From NCBI GenBank assembly GCA_005790565.1, contig SXUJ01000157.1, positions 1 through 36,105 on the forward strand: a stretch of 36,105 nucleotides of DNA. The letters run 5' to 3'. The translations under genes and the position numbers were made by a program. This document shows, piece after piece, positions 26,475 to 35,170 of the stretch. How positions within the stretch are numbered: the first letter of the stretch is position 1; the number at the start of each line of letters is the position of its first letter. The DNA comes from Planctomycetia bacterium. Its GTDB lineage: Bacteria; Planctomycetota; Phycisphaerae; Phycisphaerales; SM1A02. A model generated the notes under the pieces. The model saw nothing but the letters and a program-made list of their open reading frames with translations. It was not told where the DNA came from and searched no databases.

Positions 26475-27024
26475 CGCGTCGGCGTGATCGTCCAAGTGCA
26501 CTCAGCGCAAAGAGCCCAAGTGCGCCCGGCGCCGGCACTGCCGCAGGCGCTCCCCACAGGTTGAACACCCAGCCGTCCCAACTCCCGTTGGTCACTGCAC
26601 GATCGCTGAACCCAACCCACGATTCACTCCACGCTTCGCCCGCGGACTCGCGCGTCCAGTAGTGCCAGTAATCAAGATAGTCGGGAGCCGTGCCAAATCC
26701 TGAAGCGAAATCCGATCCGATGCCAACGCTGAACAAGGCGTCGCCGAAGGAAAAGGTGATGACCTCGTGCGAGAAGAACGATGGTTGCGCCTCCGCGATG
26801 ATCGCGAAGAGGTCATCGCCAAAGAGTCCCTCGCCATGCGCGACTTCATAGATGTAGGTATTCGTCTCGTTCGTACCGAGCGTGACGAAATCGAATTGCA
26901 CCGTCGAAACCTGCGTGCCACTCCCCACTGCGTAACTTCCAACGATGCCGCCGCTCGCGGTTGCGGCAACAACGAGTGCGAGTGCGTTCCCAATCGACGC
27001 GGCTGTGAAAACTGAAACCTGCAT
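26449..27024 (-). CDS. PEP-CTERM-like exported protein under a riboswitch-like leader
   Basis: This 191-residue protein starts MQVSVFTAASIGNALALVVA with a signal peptide. The C terminus has the sorting-signal form VPAPGALGLFALSALGRSRRRA: a VPAPGA motif, a membrane segment and a basic tail, as recognised by exosortases. The middle (about 30-155) is rich in Gly, Phe, Tyr, Ser and acidic residues (GSYAVGSGTQ, FGDDLFAIIAEAQPSFFSHE, YLDYWHYWTRE) and has no family I know. AAGGG nine bases upstream supports ATG 27024. A cobalamin-riboswitch-like RNA precedes it, so expression may respond to B12. No exosortase gene is in the window. Confidence 0.8.
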   Translation of the reverse strand: MQVSVFTAASIGNALALVVAATASGGIVGSYAVGSGTQVSTVQFDFVTLGTNETNTYIYEVAHGEGLFGDDLFAIIAEAQPSFFSHEVITFSFGDALFSVGIGSDFASGFGTAPDYLDYWHYWTRESAGEAWSESWVGFSDRAVTNGSWDGWVFNLWGAPAAVPAPGALGLFALSALGRSRRRAMVCSSAS

Positions 27025-27039
27025 ACGAATAACCCTTCT

Positions 27040-27058
27040 GGCTCGATGTGCGCGAGCC
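27040..27058 (-). promoter_or_regulatory. Hairpin next to the ribosome site of the PEP-CTERM-like gene
   Basis: On the minus strand GGCTCG pairs with CGAGCC over 6 bp around a seven-base loop, ending just before AGAAGGG, the likely ribosome site. It could be part of the expression platform of the upstream riboswitch-like element by occluding or exposing that site; this is inference. Confidence 0.4.
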
Positions 27059-27193
27059 AAAGCAAACACATCCCCTCCGTGTGGCACTTTCATAAAGTCG
27101 AGGCGCATTGCCGTGCGTGTTCATCGCCATTGGCGCGAACCCGTAGGGCAGCTGCAGCCGGCGCACCTCATGAGCGGAGGGGTCGGAAAGATT

Positions 27194-27290
27194 GGTTCGC
27201 CAGGTCGACCCGACTTCCGCACGAGCACTTCGCTCGCGCGGTTCACGGTGACGCCTTCGTAGCGGATTCACACCGCTTTCGCCTGACGCG
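27194..27290 (-). ncRNA. Cobalamin riboswitch candidate
   Basis: Read on the minus strand, the element has the parts of a cobalamin riboswitch core in order. The stem CGTCAGG (27288-27282) pairs with CCTGGCG (27204-27198), one G-U pair. GCGAAA is followed by the short hairpin GCGG-TGTGAAT-CCGC (27276-27262), containing the conserved GGTG..AATCC. Next come GTCACCGTGAA, matching the ACTGTGA region, an 8-bp hairpin GCGCGAGC/GCTCGTGC, and the B12-box-like AGTCGGGTCGACCTGGC (27215-27199). Downstream GGTTCGC (27141-27135) can pair with GCGAACC (27200-27194), a possible switching helix. It lies about 170 bases before the PEP-CTERM-like start. Certain assignment needs a covariance-model search. Confidence 0.72.
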
Positions 27291-27295
27291 CCAAA

Positions 27296-27316
27296 TGTCC
27301 CGCAACACACGGGACA
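27296..27316 (-). terminator. Intrinsic terminator hairpin of the glycosyltransferase gene
   Basis: On the minus strand TGTCCCG (27316-27310) pairs with CGGGACA (27302-27296) over 7 bp with a seven-base loop, followed by TTT. It starts 18 bases after the stop of the membrane glycosyltransferase gene and directly precedes the riboswitch candidate, separating the two transcripts. Confidence 0.65.
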
Positions 27317-27334
27317 GTCACAGCGTACTCGATT

Positions 27335-29488
27335 TCATTGATCAGCGAGCGCTCGGATCGCCTTTGCTTCTGCGACGGCGACTTCTGATTTCGATCTGTT
27401 CTCAACCTCGACAGCCAACGCTCGTGCCCCTGTTTGGTCTCCGGTGCGAAGCCGCATGCGCGCGAGCAAGAGTTTTGCAAGATCGCTCCCCCCACTGCGC
27501 TCGACCATCGAGTCCGCAAATCGGTGCGCCGTATCGATCTCATCCTGGGAGCAACTCACATCATCACCGACACTGCGCACATACCGGATCGCTGCTGCAA
27601 TCCACAGCGACTCCGTCAACTCCCGGCTCATCAGCTGCACAAGCAAGATGCGGCGACCTTCCCCCTGCGCGCCGCTCGCGATGAGCAATCCGCCAAGATT
27701 CAGTCGCGCCTCCCGATCGCCAGGCGCCACCTCCACAAGCGCGCGCGCCGCGACGAGCGCTTCGGGGATATCGCTCTTGCGCGCAGCAAGCGCGAGCAGG
27801 CTCCTGAGCGCAGTCTCTCGCACGCCGCTCCGCTCGTCGCGCGCAGCCAAACGAAACTCGACCTGTGCTTCATCGTCCCGAAGCAACTGCTCAAGCAACC
27901 GACCGCGAAGCCAGTGCCACTCTGCAGTCATCTCACATCTTCCTAACGCGCCTCTGGGCTCTGAATAAACTCTCTCTAGTTCATCGAGTTCAACGAGCGC
28001 GTGATCGAAGTTCCCAAGTAGTCGGTACGCCTCCGAACGATTGACGCGTGAGACGGAAGGATCATGTCGCTCAGACGCTGGATGATTGGACAACCAGAGC
28101 GCATCCTCCGCGCGCTCGCGGACAAACTCCGCCCGCGCCGCTTGCTCCCCTGCGAGTTCACTTGAAGGAAGATTGAGTACCTCCTCCGCCTCGCGCAGTG
28201 CGATCGCCGAGAGGTTGTCACGCGCGATCCAGGCCTCACTGTTCTGCGCGGCGGTGATTGTCCAAAGCGTCTTCTCGTCGGAGAATCGCTCGAGCGTCCG
28301 CCAACACTGTAATAGAAGGAGTGCAATGACCGCCGTGAAGATCGCGTGCTGGGTTCGCGAACCTACAACCCACTGCGTGATGAGCGACACGACGGCGCAA
28401 ACGATTGCAGGAATGGCGGCATAAGCGAAGTGATCCGCCACGAACGAATAGCGAAATGGATAAATGTCAAAGAACCCGAGTGCTGGAAAAATCGCCGCGC
28501 CATACCAGAGCAGAATCAAGAGTGGTGCGCGATTACGCCGCCACGCCACGAGCACTGCACTGACGATCGCGATCGAAAGGGCTAAGGCGACGAGGCTTAC
28601 TGCGTCGAGCCCGAAAAACTCTTCACCAAGGCGCCATCTCGGCATGATGAACACTTGTTCGGTGGGCACGAGCGCATGCAATGGATAGAAGATGAAGTTC
28701 TGCGCAATGAGTCCCAGTCGTTGCAAGAATGTCAACGCGAACTCCTCCCCCACTGCACCAACAAGCGTCTTCTCCAGATACGCCGTGTGCAATCCGCCGA
28801 TCGCGCCAAGCACAAAGTACGGAGCAACGCGCACGAAGAACGCAGAGTCGATTGGTCGCCGCGCCCACAATCGAATCAGGATCAACGCGGGAGGAACAAA
28901 GACCGCTGTCGTCTTCGACAACATCGCGGCAGCAAAGCACGCAAGAGAAATGGACCACCACTTCACCGCGTGCGCCGTCGATTCGCTGTCCTCTCCGCGC
29001 AACCACGCGAGCACACTCACGGCTGCAAAGAGAAACGAGAGCACATTCTTTCGCTCTGTCACCCACGCGACACTCTCCGCTTGCATCGGATGCACTGCGA
29101 CGATTGCTGCGATCCAGAACGCATGTGGCACGCGCAGCCAACTCAGAACGAGATAGAAACATGCGCAGCCCAACGCATGCAGGAGCGCGTTGTCGAGGTG
29201 ATAAAGCGCTGGGTGCAAATCAACGAGCGCATGCTCAAACCAGAAACTCACAAAGACGAGTGGGTAGTACTGCGGCGTCGCGCCAGGAATCCAAGCACGC
29301 CAAAGTCCGTCCGGACTCTGCACAACACGATTTAGCGTGATGTAGGAATCGTCGTCCCAGATCCACCCACACATCCACACCGTCGGAACGAATGCGAGGA
29401 GTGCCAAGCACGCCACGCAGAGTGCGAGCATTCGGACTCGACGGTTCTGGCTTTGTTCGTCGGTTTGGAGGGAGGAGGTGGCGTTCAC
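27335..29488 (-). CDS. TMTC-like membrane glycosyltransferase with TPR-like C-terminal half
   Basis: This 717-residue protein has an N-terminal half of about ten membrane helices (roughly 20-410). It carries the GT-C features WIWDDDSYITLNRVV (acidic pair in the first loop) and HPMQAESVAWVTERKNVLS, typical of TMTC/DUF1736-type O-mannosyltransferase-like proteins. These use lipid-linked sugars to glycosylate proteins outside the membrane. The C-terminal half (about 420-717) is helical with degenerate TPR-like pairs (SEAYRLLGNFDHALVELDEL, LRGRLLEQLLRDDEAQVEFRLA, ARALVEVAPGDREARLNLGGLL). The start is GTG at 29488 with no clear ribosome site; an ATG at 29431 is an alternative. The acceptor proteins are unknown. 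Confidence 0.82.
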   Translation of the reverse strand: MNATSSLQTDEQSQNRRVRMLALCVACLALLAFVPTVWMCGWIWDDDSYITLNRVVQSPDGLWRAWIPGATPQYYPLVFVSFWFEHALVDLHPALYHLDNALLHALGCACFYLVLSWLRVPHAFWIAAIVAVHPMQAESVAWVTERKNVLSFLFAAVSVLAWLRGEDSESTAHAVKWWSISLACFAAAMLSKTTAVFVPPALILIRLWARRPIDSAFFVRVAPYFVLGAIGGLHTAYLEKTLVGAVGEEFALTFLQRLGLIAQNFIFYPLHALVPTEQVFIMPRWRLGEEFFGLDAVSLVALALSIAIVSAVLVAWRRNRAPLLILLWYGAAIFPALGFFDIYPFRYSFVADHFAYAAIPAIVCAVVSLITQWVVGSRTQHAIFTAVIALLLLQCWRTLERFSDEKTLWTITAAQNSEAWIARDNLSAIALREAEEVLNLPSSELAGEQAARAEFVRERAEDALWLSNHPASERHDPSVSRVNRSEAYRLLGNFDHALVELDELERVYSEPRGALGRCEMTAEWHWLRGRLLEQLLRDDEAQVEFRLAARDERSGVRETALRSLLALAARKSDIPEALVAARALVEVAPGDREARLNLGGLLIASGAQGEGRRILLVQLMSRELTESLWIAAAIRYVRSVGDDVSCSQDEIDTAHRFADSMVERSGGSDLAKLLLARMRLRTGDQTGARALAVEVENRSKSEVAVAEAKAIRALADQ

Positions 29489-29648
29489 AAGAACTGCGCA
29501 TCATGGAGCAAGCACTGGATCTGTATCCGGAGCGGGATTCAGATGACGTCTGATAACCTGTCAAACTCGGGATGGCGGCTTGTCGCGCTGCATGCCGCTT
29601 GACATTCAAACTAGGAATCAGGACGCTACGGCAACTTCTCATGAACCA

Positions 29649-29664
29649 TGTTCCACGGGGAACA
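29649..29664. promoter_or_regulatory. parS-like site upstream of parB
   Basis: TGTTCCACGGGGAACA is close to the known parS consensus TGTTTCACGTGAAACA (three changes, keeping the palindromic arms TGTTCC/GGAACA). ParB would bind here to nucleate spreading on the chromosome. The same 16-mer recurs inside parB. Confidence 0.8.
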
Positions 29665-29706
29665 TGATTTCCGCACCCGACATGCAACGGATGGCATTCA
29701 TCACAA

Positions 29707-30810
29707 ATGAACGATTCAACCTCGAATTCTGCTGGAAAATCACCACTTCGAAAACTCGGAAGAGGGTTGGGGGCCTTGCTCGGAGCCCCGGTCGCTGTCA
29801 GCGTTCCAGATGCAAAATCTCTGCCTGAAGTTGAAGCCAAGGTCACCGCGACAAGGGCAAATCAAGCGCAGGATCGAAGTGCACTTGGATCAGAGCTAAG
29901 CCTCGGTGTTCCACGGGGAACATTGTCCCCCGCCGCCAGCGTCGAGCCCAAGCCATCGATTCAGGGGCGTTTGCCATCCACGCCTGAATCTGCGTCAGAG
30001 CGCACAAGCGAACTGCAGCAACTCGCCATCAGCCTCATCCATCCAAACACCCGGCAGCCGCGCGTCGATTTCGATGAATCCAGTCTGAAGTCACTGGCCG
30101 AGTCGATCCGCTCGGCGGGTCTGATGCAGCCGATCGTGGTTCGGCCGAGTAGTGGCGGGAGATACGAACTGGTTGCCGGCGAGCGGCGTTGGCGGGCGGC
30201 GAAGCTTCTTGGAATGACCCAGATCCCAGCGCTAGTCCGCTCAATCTCCGATCAATCTGCTGCCGAGCTAGCTCTCATTGAGAATGTCCATCGCGAGGAT
30301 CTCAACGCGATGGAAAGGGCGTTCGCTCTACGGAAACTCGCGGATGATTTTTCTCTCACGCACGCCGTAATGGCTGATCGCGTTGGCCTTGACCGCGCAT
30401 CGGTGACGAATCTCCTTCGCCTAACCGAACTTGACCCTGGAGTCGCGACCCTCGTCCGAACGGGCGCATTGTCCCAGGGACACGCGAAAGCGCTTCTTGC
30501 CATAACCGCAGTTTCGGAGAGACTATCCCTTGCGAAGGACGCGGTATCGTTCGACTGGAGCGTCCGAGAACTTGAGCGGCGAGTGAAATCCCGCCGTTCT
30601 CCGCGCGTAGAACAAGCAGCGGGGGGTGCGAGTGTCACGGTTGCTCATGTGAGTGACCTCGAGCGACAGATTTCCGCACAGCTCGGAACGAAGGTCAGAC
30701 TTCAGCTCGGACGCAAGCGTGGGTCAGGAAGACTCATTGTTGACTTCTTCACGCTCGATCAGTTCGACGGCATTTTGGCGAGGCTTGGTGTCGCCCAACT
30801 TGACTCGTGA
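29707..30810 (+). CDS. parB: Chromosome partitioning protein ParB
   Basis: ParB is a CTP-dependent clamp that loads at parS and spreads to organise the origin region for segregation. The 367-residue protein has the N-terminal ParA-contact motif LRKLGRGLGALLG (14-26), a long disordered linker (about 27-100), the CTP-binding domain with GERRWRA (158-164) and ENVHREDLN (192-200), a helix-turn-helix region (about 215-240), and a C-terminal dimer domain ending FFTLDQFDGILARLG. The gene carries a second parS-like site in the linker. parA, normally just upstream, is missing: the upstream gene is a divergent glycosyltransferase. parA must lie elsewhere. Confidence 0.95.
   Translation: MNDSTSNSAGKSPLRKLGRGLGALLGAPVAVSVPDAKSLPEVEAKVTATRANQAQDRSALGSELSLGVPRGTLSPAASVEPKPSIQGRLPSTPESASERTSELQQLAISLIHPNTRQPRVDFDESSLKSLAESIRSAGLMQPIVVRPSSGGRYELVAGERRWRAAKLLGMTQIPALVRSISDQSAAELALIENVHREDLNAMERAFALRKLADDFSLTHAVMADRVGLDRASVTNLLRLTELDPGVATLVRTGALSQGHAKALLAITAVSERLSLAKDAVSFDWSVRELERRVKSRRSPRVEQAAGGASVTVAHVSDLERQISAQLGTKVRLQLGRKRGSGRLIVDFFTLDQFDGILARLGVAQLDS
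29907..29922. promoter_or_regulatory. Second parS-like site, inside parB
   Basis: This is the identical 16-mer TGTTCCACGGGGAACA, 258 bases from the first and in the same orientation. It falls in the disordered linker of ParB (around residues 67-72), where protein sequence is little constrained, so the DNA site is likely the conserved feature. Confidence 0.8.
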
Positions 30811-31011
30811 TTTCGACGCAAAAGGCTGCGATTTCGCGTGTTTTCGCTGCAGAAGCCCTTTGGGTGAAACTGACTTGAGCACCCTTGTGATTTTGTACAA
30901 ATGGAATCGATCGGAAACTCACGAATGAGTGGAGTGGCGGCGCATTGAAGTCGACTAAATCGAAGCCAGAGTGGCGACTTTCGCTGCCGCTCGACGCAAG
31001 GAGGACTCTTC

Positions 31012-31251
31012 ATGCGCCCTACCCCAAGTTACCGAGCTTCGCCCGTCTCAGATTCGGGAGCCGTGGTCTCCTTGGAGATTGATGTCTGTCAGTCGCAACG
31101 AGCCGTTGAAACGGCGCATCGCTTGTTCAGCCGAGTGCTTCTGAATTGGGCGAGTGATGTGTTGGAATTGCGCAGGCGGTCGGAACTTACGCCGAAGTGG
31201 AAGTCCAACGCATCTGGGTCGTCCGACTGGTCGATGAACGAAGCGGCCTGA
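31012..31251 (+). CDS. Small ORF before fliD, unknown function
   Basis: This 79-codon ORF starts with ATG seven bases after AAGGAGG (30998-31004), the best ribosome site seen in the window. The first 50 residues (VVSLEIDVCQSQRAVETAHRLFSRVLLNWASDVLELRR) could be helical; the tail is Ser/Asn-rich. In many genomes flaG precedes fliD, but I do not see FlaG motifs. Another frame downstream (31197-31415) is open into fliD, so a frameshift ending is conceivable. It probably belongs to the flagellar transcript. Confidence 0.5.
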   Translation: MRPTPSYRASPVSDSGAVVSLEIDVCQSQRAVETAHRLFSRVLLNWASDVLELRRRSELTPKWKSNASGSSDWSMNEAA

Positions 31252-31357
31252 CGGGTACCGCGTTGGCACTCGCCTTGCTCAATCGACGGACTCCGACGAC
31301 GCAGCCGGAGTTCACTCGGAGAGTTTCCGAGCGAGTCATCACAGGGGTATCACCCAT

Positions 31358-34300
31358 ATGGCTGGGCTTTCCGTCGGTACTGGGCTCATCAGCGGCATCA
31401 ATAGTGCCGCGTTGATTGAACAACTGCTCTCGCTGGAGTCGCGTGGTAAGGCGCCGATTCAACGCAGAATTGGCGCAGTCACTGCGGCAAGGACTGCGCT
31501 TCTGGATGTGAACGCGCGCATTCTTGCGGCCAAGAGTGCTGCGGGGAAACTCCGTACCGGCAAAGTTTTCGACGCCATGCACGCCGTGCTCGGTGATGAC
31601 ACGCTCATGTCGGTTTCAACCGGTAGTTCAACGCCGCCCGGCGCGTACCAAATGCGCATCGCGCGCATGGTCACGAACAGCCAACTCCTCTCACGTGGGT
31701 TCGCGAGCACGAACACCGTTCCCGCAGGACTCGACTCGCTCTCCTTTGAACTTGGTCGAGGTGGTGTGCAGAACGACATCGCGCTGACCACGCTCAATGG
31801 CGGCGACGGTGTGCGTGGTGGCAAGGTTCGAATCACCGATCGACTCTTCAAGACGAGCCTGATTGATCTCAGCGCCGCCACAAGTCTGCAAGAAGTTGTC
31901 GAGGCCATCAATGCCGACGAGACCGTGAGTGTGACGGCAGCGATTGAGAATGAGCGACTTGTCGTGCGTGATGTCTCTGGTGGCGGCGCGTCATTCATCA
32001 TCGACGATGTCACGGGCTCGCTCGCGGAAGACCTAGGAATCGAAGCCAACATCTACTCGAACACCGTCACGAGTTCACAACTCAATGGCATTGGTCGCAA
32101 CACCTCGCTCGCAAGTCTCAATGATGGAGCAGGGGTACTGACGCGTGACGGCGTTTCGGATTTCCGCCTTGATGTGTCCGGCACGGTCTACAACATTTCT
32201 CTGGGCCGCGAAGACGCGCCGATCACCGCCTCAACCTTGCTTACCGATCTGCGCGATGGCGCGGGTATTCGCATCAACACCACCGATGCCGATGACTTCA
32301 CCGTCATTACTTCAACTGGGGTGAGTGTGGGCGTCAACCTTGGCGACATCCTTGAAGAGGAGGAAGTCACAGAGGTCAAGGTCAAGACCGTGGGGGAGTT
32401 GCTCGCGCGCGTCAACGATGAACTTGAAGCAACACTCGGCGCAGGCAAGGTTGTCATGACCCTGCGAGCTGATGGGAAGGGCTTCGTCGTGACCGACACG
32501 ATGGCGGGTAGTGGAACGCTGCAGGTTCGCGGCAGTGGTCCGCATGCCGATGCAACGGCGCAAGACCTTGGCATATTCACCGGCGTTTCCACGAGTGGCT
32601 CTGCGGTGATCAATGGAAGTGTTGTGCGCAACAAAGTGGCCGTGCCTCGCGCGACAACGGTAGGCGATCTCATCGATCGCATCGCCGCACAAACAACAGG
32701 GGCGGTCACCGCCACCGTCAATGGCGCGGGGACCGGACTGCAACTCAGCGCCGGCGCCAACACCATCACCGTTCTGGCTGGCACGATCGACGGATCGAGC
32801 CAGGGCACCGCGATCGCTGAACGCACCGCGCGCAGTCTCGGCATCCATGGGTTGACCGGAACTGGAAGCGTGACCGGAACGCGCCTCGCAACGGGCATTC
32901 AAACCGTCCGCGCGTCGACCATGAATGGTGGAAGCGGTCTGGGCGGCGCGGATGCCATCACGATCCAGGATCGTTCCGGCGCGTCGTTCTCGATGACAGG
33001 ACTCGCGGCTTTCGGCACGCTGACCGAAATCATCGACGCAGTCAACGCCCAGGCGGCGCTCAGCGGAGTGGATGTCGCGCTCGCGGTGAGCGATAGCGGC
33101 AAGTCGCTCGTTGCCAACGACAGTTCGGGCGGATCTGGTGCGCTCACGCTTTCGGGCACAATGGCGACAGCGCTCGGCATCGCGCGAAGCGGTTCCGCCG
33201 ACAGCTTGCGCGGCACGGATCTTCAAGCACAATATGTGAGCGAAGGATCGCTCCTCAGCGCGCTCAACTACGGTCGTGGCGTTGGTACCGGTCGCATGAA
33301 ATTGACGGACAGCACTGGCGCGACGGCGAATGTCGACATCGATAGCGATGCCGTCACGCTCTACGATGTCATGAGCGAGATCAATTCACGCGGCCTCTAT
33401 ATCGAGGCGCGGATCAATGCCAACGGCGACGGATTGCTCCTCGTCGATACCAACACAGGCGTGGCAACTCGCGCGATGAAGATCGAGGACTCCTCTGGCG
33501 GCGTTGCGAGCGCACTGGGCATCGCGAAAACCGCCGGAGCCGCGGGGGACGACATCGATGGCTCGTACCAACGCACCGTCGATCTCGAAACATCCGACAC
33601 GCTTGCGGACATCGTGCGCAAGATCACCGACGCGAAACTTCCAGTCTCCGCAACCATCGTCAATGCAGGGAGCGGCGCACAACCCTACCGACTCGCCATC
33701 ACTTCGACGGTGAGTGGACGAAGTGGCCGCTTGATGGCGGACTCGGGCCTCATTGACTTCGGTCTCTCGACAATGACCGAGGCACGTGACGCTGTTCTCC
33801 TGCTCGGCGCAGGGGGCTCCGAGACTTCCTTCGTCTTCACAAGTTCGAGCAACGAATTCAAGGATGTTGTCTCGGGCATGAATGTGACGGCAAAGAAAGT
33901 CGGCGAAACCACCGCGACGGTGAACCGCGACTTTGATGGCATTCTCTCAGGCGTCAAAGGAATCATCACCGCACTCAACGATGCGCTCGGCCGCATCAAC
34001 ATCTACGACAAGTATGATGACGAGGCGAAAACGAAGGGGCCACTGTTAGGCGATCCCACAGTCGCTCGCGCGAAACAGCAGATCGTCGGTCTAGTGCAGA
34101 GCAAGGCAAAGAATGTCGACGGCCGCTACCAGTACCTCACACAAGTAGGCATTCGGTTTGGCAAGAACGGGCAGATCGAGTTCGACGAGGCGAAATTCCG
34201 AACGGCCTACGACACGGATCCACAGGCTGTCGAGGATCTTTTTACGGCCTACCAAGCACAGTCGTCGACCTCGCAGACAGTCAGTCCAGGCATTACCGTC

Positions 34301-34585
34301 GCGAACGATTCGACGACCTACACGAGCCTTGGGTTCTCTGACCTCATCGCGACCACGCTGAACAAGCTCGTCGATCCGATCGACGGCGTCTTCAAGATCG
34401 CCGACAAAAGCTTGGCAGATCAACTCACTGGCCTCAATGGTCGGATCACACTCTTCGATTCCCGCATTGATGCGCGCCGTCTCCGACTGCAAACGCAGTT
34501 TGCAACGATGGAATCAACGCTCGCCAAGCTCCAGGCGCAACAGTCCTCCATGACAAGCATGCTGATGGGCTTCGGCGCCGGCTAG
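31358..34585 (+). CDS. fliD: Flagellar filament cap protein FliD, unusually long, with internal repeats
   Basis: FliD caps the filament and helps flagellin assemble. The conserved N terminus (GLSVGTGLISGINSAALIEQLLSLE) and C terminus (GFSDLIATTLNKLVDPIDGVF through the coiled-coil end RLRLQTQFATMESTLAKLQAQQSSM) are clear. At 1075 residues it is far longer than common FliD proteins. The extra length is in the exposed middle, built from degenerate units. Four begin with LNGGDGV-like motifs (147, 254, 522, 636), and five end in LGI (226-228, 404-406, 494-496, 606-608, 720-722); most contain a T-L-x-[DE]-[IV]-[IV]-[DE]-x-I helix. They resemble the flagellin hook IN motif. The start at 31358 has AGGGG about 11 bases upstream. 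Confidence 0.93.
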   Translation: MAGLSVGTGLISGINSAALIEQLLSLESRGKAPIQRRIGAVTAARTALLDVNARILAAKSAAGKLRTGKVFDAMHAVLGDDTLMSVSTGSSTPPGAYQMRIARMVTNSQLLSRGFASTNTVPAGLDSLSFELGRGGVQNDIALTTLNGGDGVRGGKVRITDRLFKTSLIDLSAATSLQEVVEAINADETVSVTAAIENERLVVRDVSGGGASFIIDDVTGSLAEDLGIEANIYSNTVTSSQLNGIGRNTSLASLNDGAGVLTRDGVSDFRLDVSGTVYNISLGREDAPITASTLLTDLRDGAGIRINTTDADDFTVITSTGVSVGVNLGDILEEEEVTEVKVKTVGELLARVNDELEATLGAGKVVMTLRADGKGFVVTDTMAGSGTLQVRGSGPHADATAQDLGIFTGVSTSGSAVINGSVVRNKVAVPRATTVGDLIDRIAAQTTGAVTATVNGAGTGLQLSAGANTITVLAGTIDGSSQGTAIAERTARSLGIHGLTGTGSVTGTRLATGIQTVRASTMNGGSGLGGADAITIQDRSGASFSMTGLAAFGTLTEIIDAVNAQAALSGVDVALAVSDSGKSLVANDSSGGSGALTLSGTMATALGIARSGSADSLRGTDLQAQYVSEGSLLSALNYGRGVGTGRMKLTDSTGATANVDIDSDAVTLYDVMSEINSRGLYIEARINANGDGLLLVDTNTGVATRAMKIEDSSGGVASALGIAKTAGAAGDDIDGSYQRTVDLETSDTLADIVRKITDAKLPVSATIVNAGSGAQPYRLAITSTVSGRSGRLMADSGLIDFGLSTMTEARDAVLLLGAGGSETSFVFTSSSNEFKDVVSGMNVTAKKVGETTATVNRDFDGILSGVKGIITALNDALGRINIYDKYDDEAKTKGPLLGDPTVARAKQQIVGLVQSKAKNVDGRYQYLTQVGIRFGKNGQIEFDEAKFRTAYDTDPQAVEDLFTAYQAQSSTSQTVSPGITVANDSTTYTSLGFSDLIATTLNKLVDPIDGVFKIADKSLADQLTGLNGRITLFDSRIDARRLRLQTQFATMESTLAKLQAQQSSMTSMLMGFGAG

Positions 34586-34629
34586 GTCGCGCAAGTTCAT
34601 TGGTCGTTTCGCCGATGAAGTAAGCAGCC

Positions 34630-35112
34630 ATGAAAGCAGCAGCTGGATCCCAAGTCTACTTACGCACGAAGGTGCTCACCGCCTCGCCTGCGGAATTGCG
34701 GCTCATGCTCATCGATGGCGCGATTCGGTTCAGCGAGAACGCAAAGTCAGGCTATGCGCGGAAAGACTACGAGGCGTCGTTCGAAGGGACGACTCGCGCG
34801 CAGGCCATTCTCCTCGAACTCATCAACGCCTTGCGACCGGAGCAGAATCCCTCGCTCTGCGAACGACTCACCTCGCTCTATAGCTACATGTACCAGCGCC
34901 TCCTCGAGGCAAGCACGGAGAAGAGTGAATTGATTGTGGATGAGGTGCTCAAACTGCTTCGGTTTGAGCGCGAGACTTGGGTGCTCTGCATGGATGAACT
35001 CGCGAGGGAGAATCATGCCGCGAGCGGCGTAACACAGATGCCGTCCGCGTCACCCTCCGCACCAACGTCGGGGACCGAGCCCTGGCGGCAACGACTCTCT
35101 GTGCAGATCTGA
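34630..35112 (+). CDS. fliS: Flagellar secretion chaperone FliS
   Basis: FliS binds flagellin in the cytoplasm and keeps it unfolded for export. The 160-residue protein has the expected start QVYLRTKVLTASPAELRLMLIDGAIRFSENA and the helical bundle through LYSYMYQRLLEAST and EVLKLLRFERETW. The last 30 residues or so are a Ser/Pro-rich tail longer than in many FliS proteins. It follows fliD by 44 bases, the usual fliD-fliS order. The ribosome site is weak. Flagellin genes are not in the window. Confidence 0.92.
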   Translation: MKAAAGSQVYLRTKVLTASPAELRLMLIDGAIRFSENAKSGYARKDYEASFEGTTRAQAILLELINALRPEQNPSLCERLTSLYSYMYQRLLEASTEKSELIVDEVLKLLRFERETWVLCMDELARENHAASGVTQMPSASPSAPTSGTEPWRQRLSVQI

Positions 35113-35170
35113 TCGTCATCCGTCGTTCGGATAACCTCCCCACTCACATTGGGTAGGCATTGAACTTCTT

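Noticed and set aside
29599-29627. TTGACA upstream of parB as a promoter
   Set aside because: No acceptable -10 box follows at 16-18 bases; too weak to annotate.
30955-30985. Flagellar sigma-28 promoter (TAAA then GCGACTTT) upstream of the small ORF
   Set aside because: The -10 half does not match GCCGATAA well enough.
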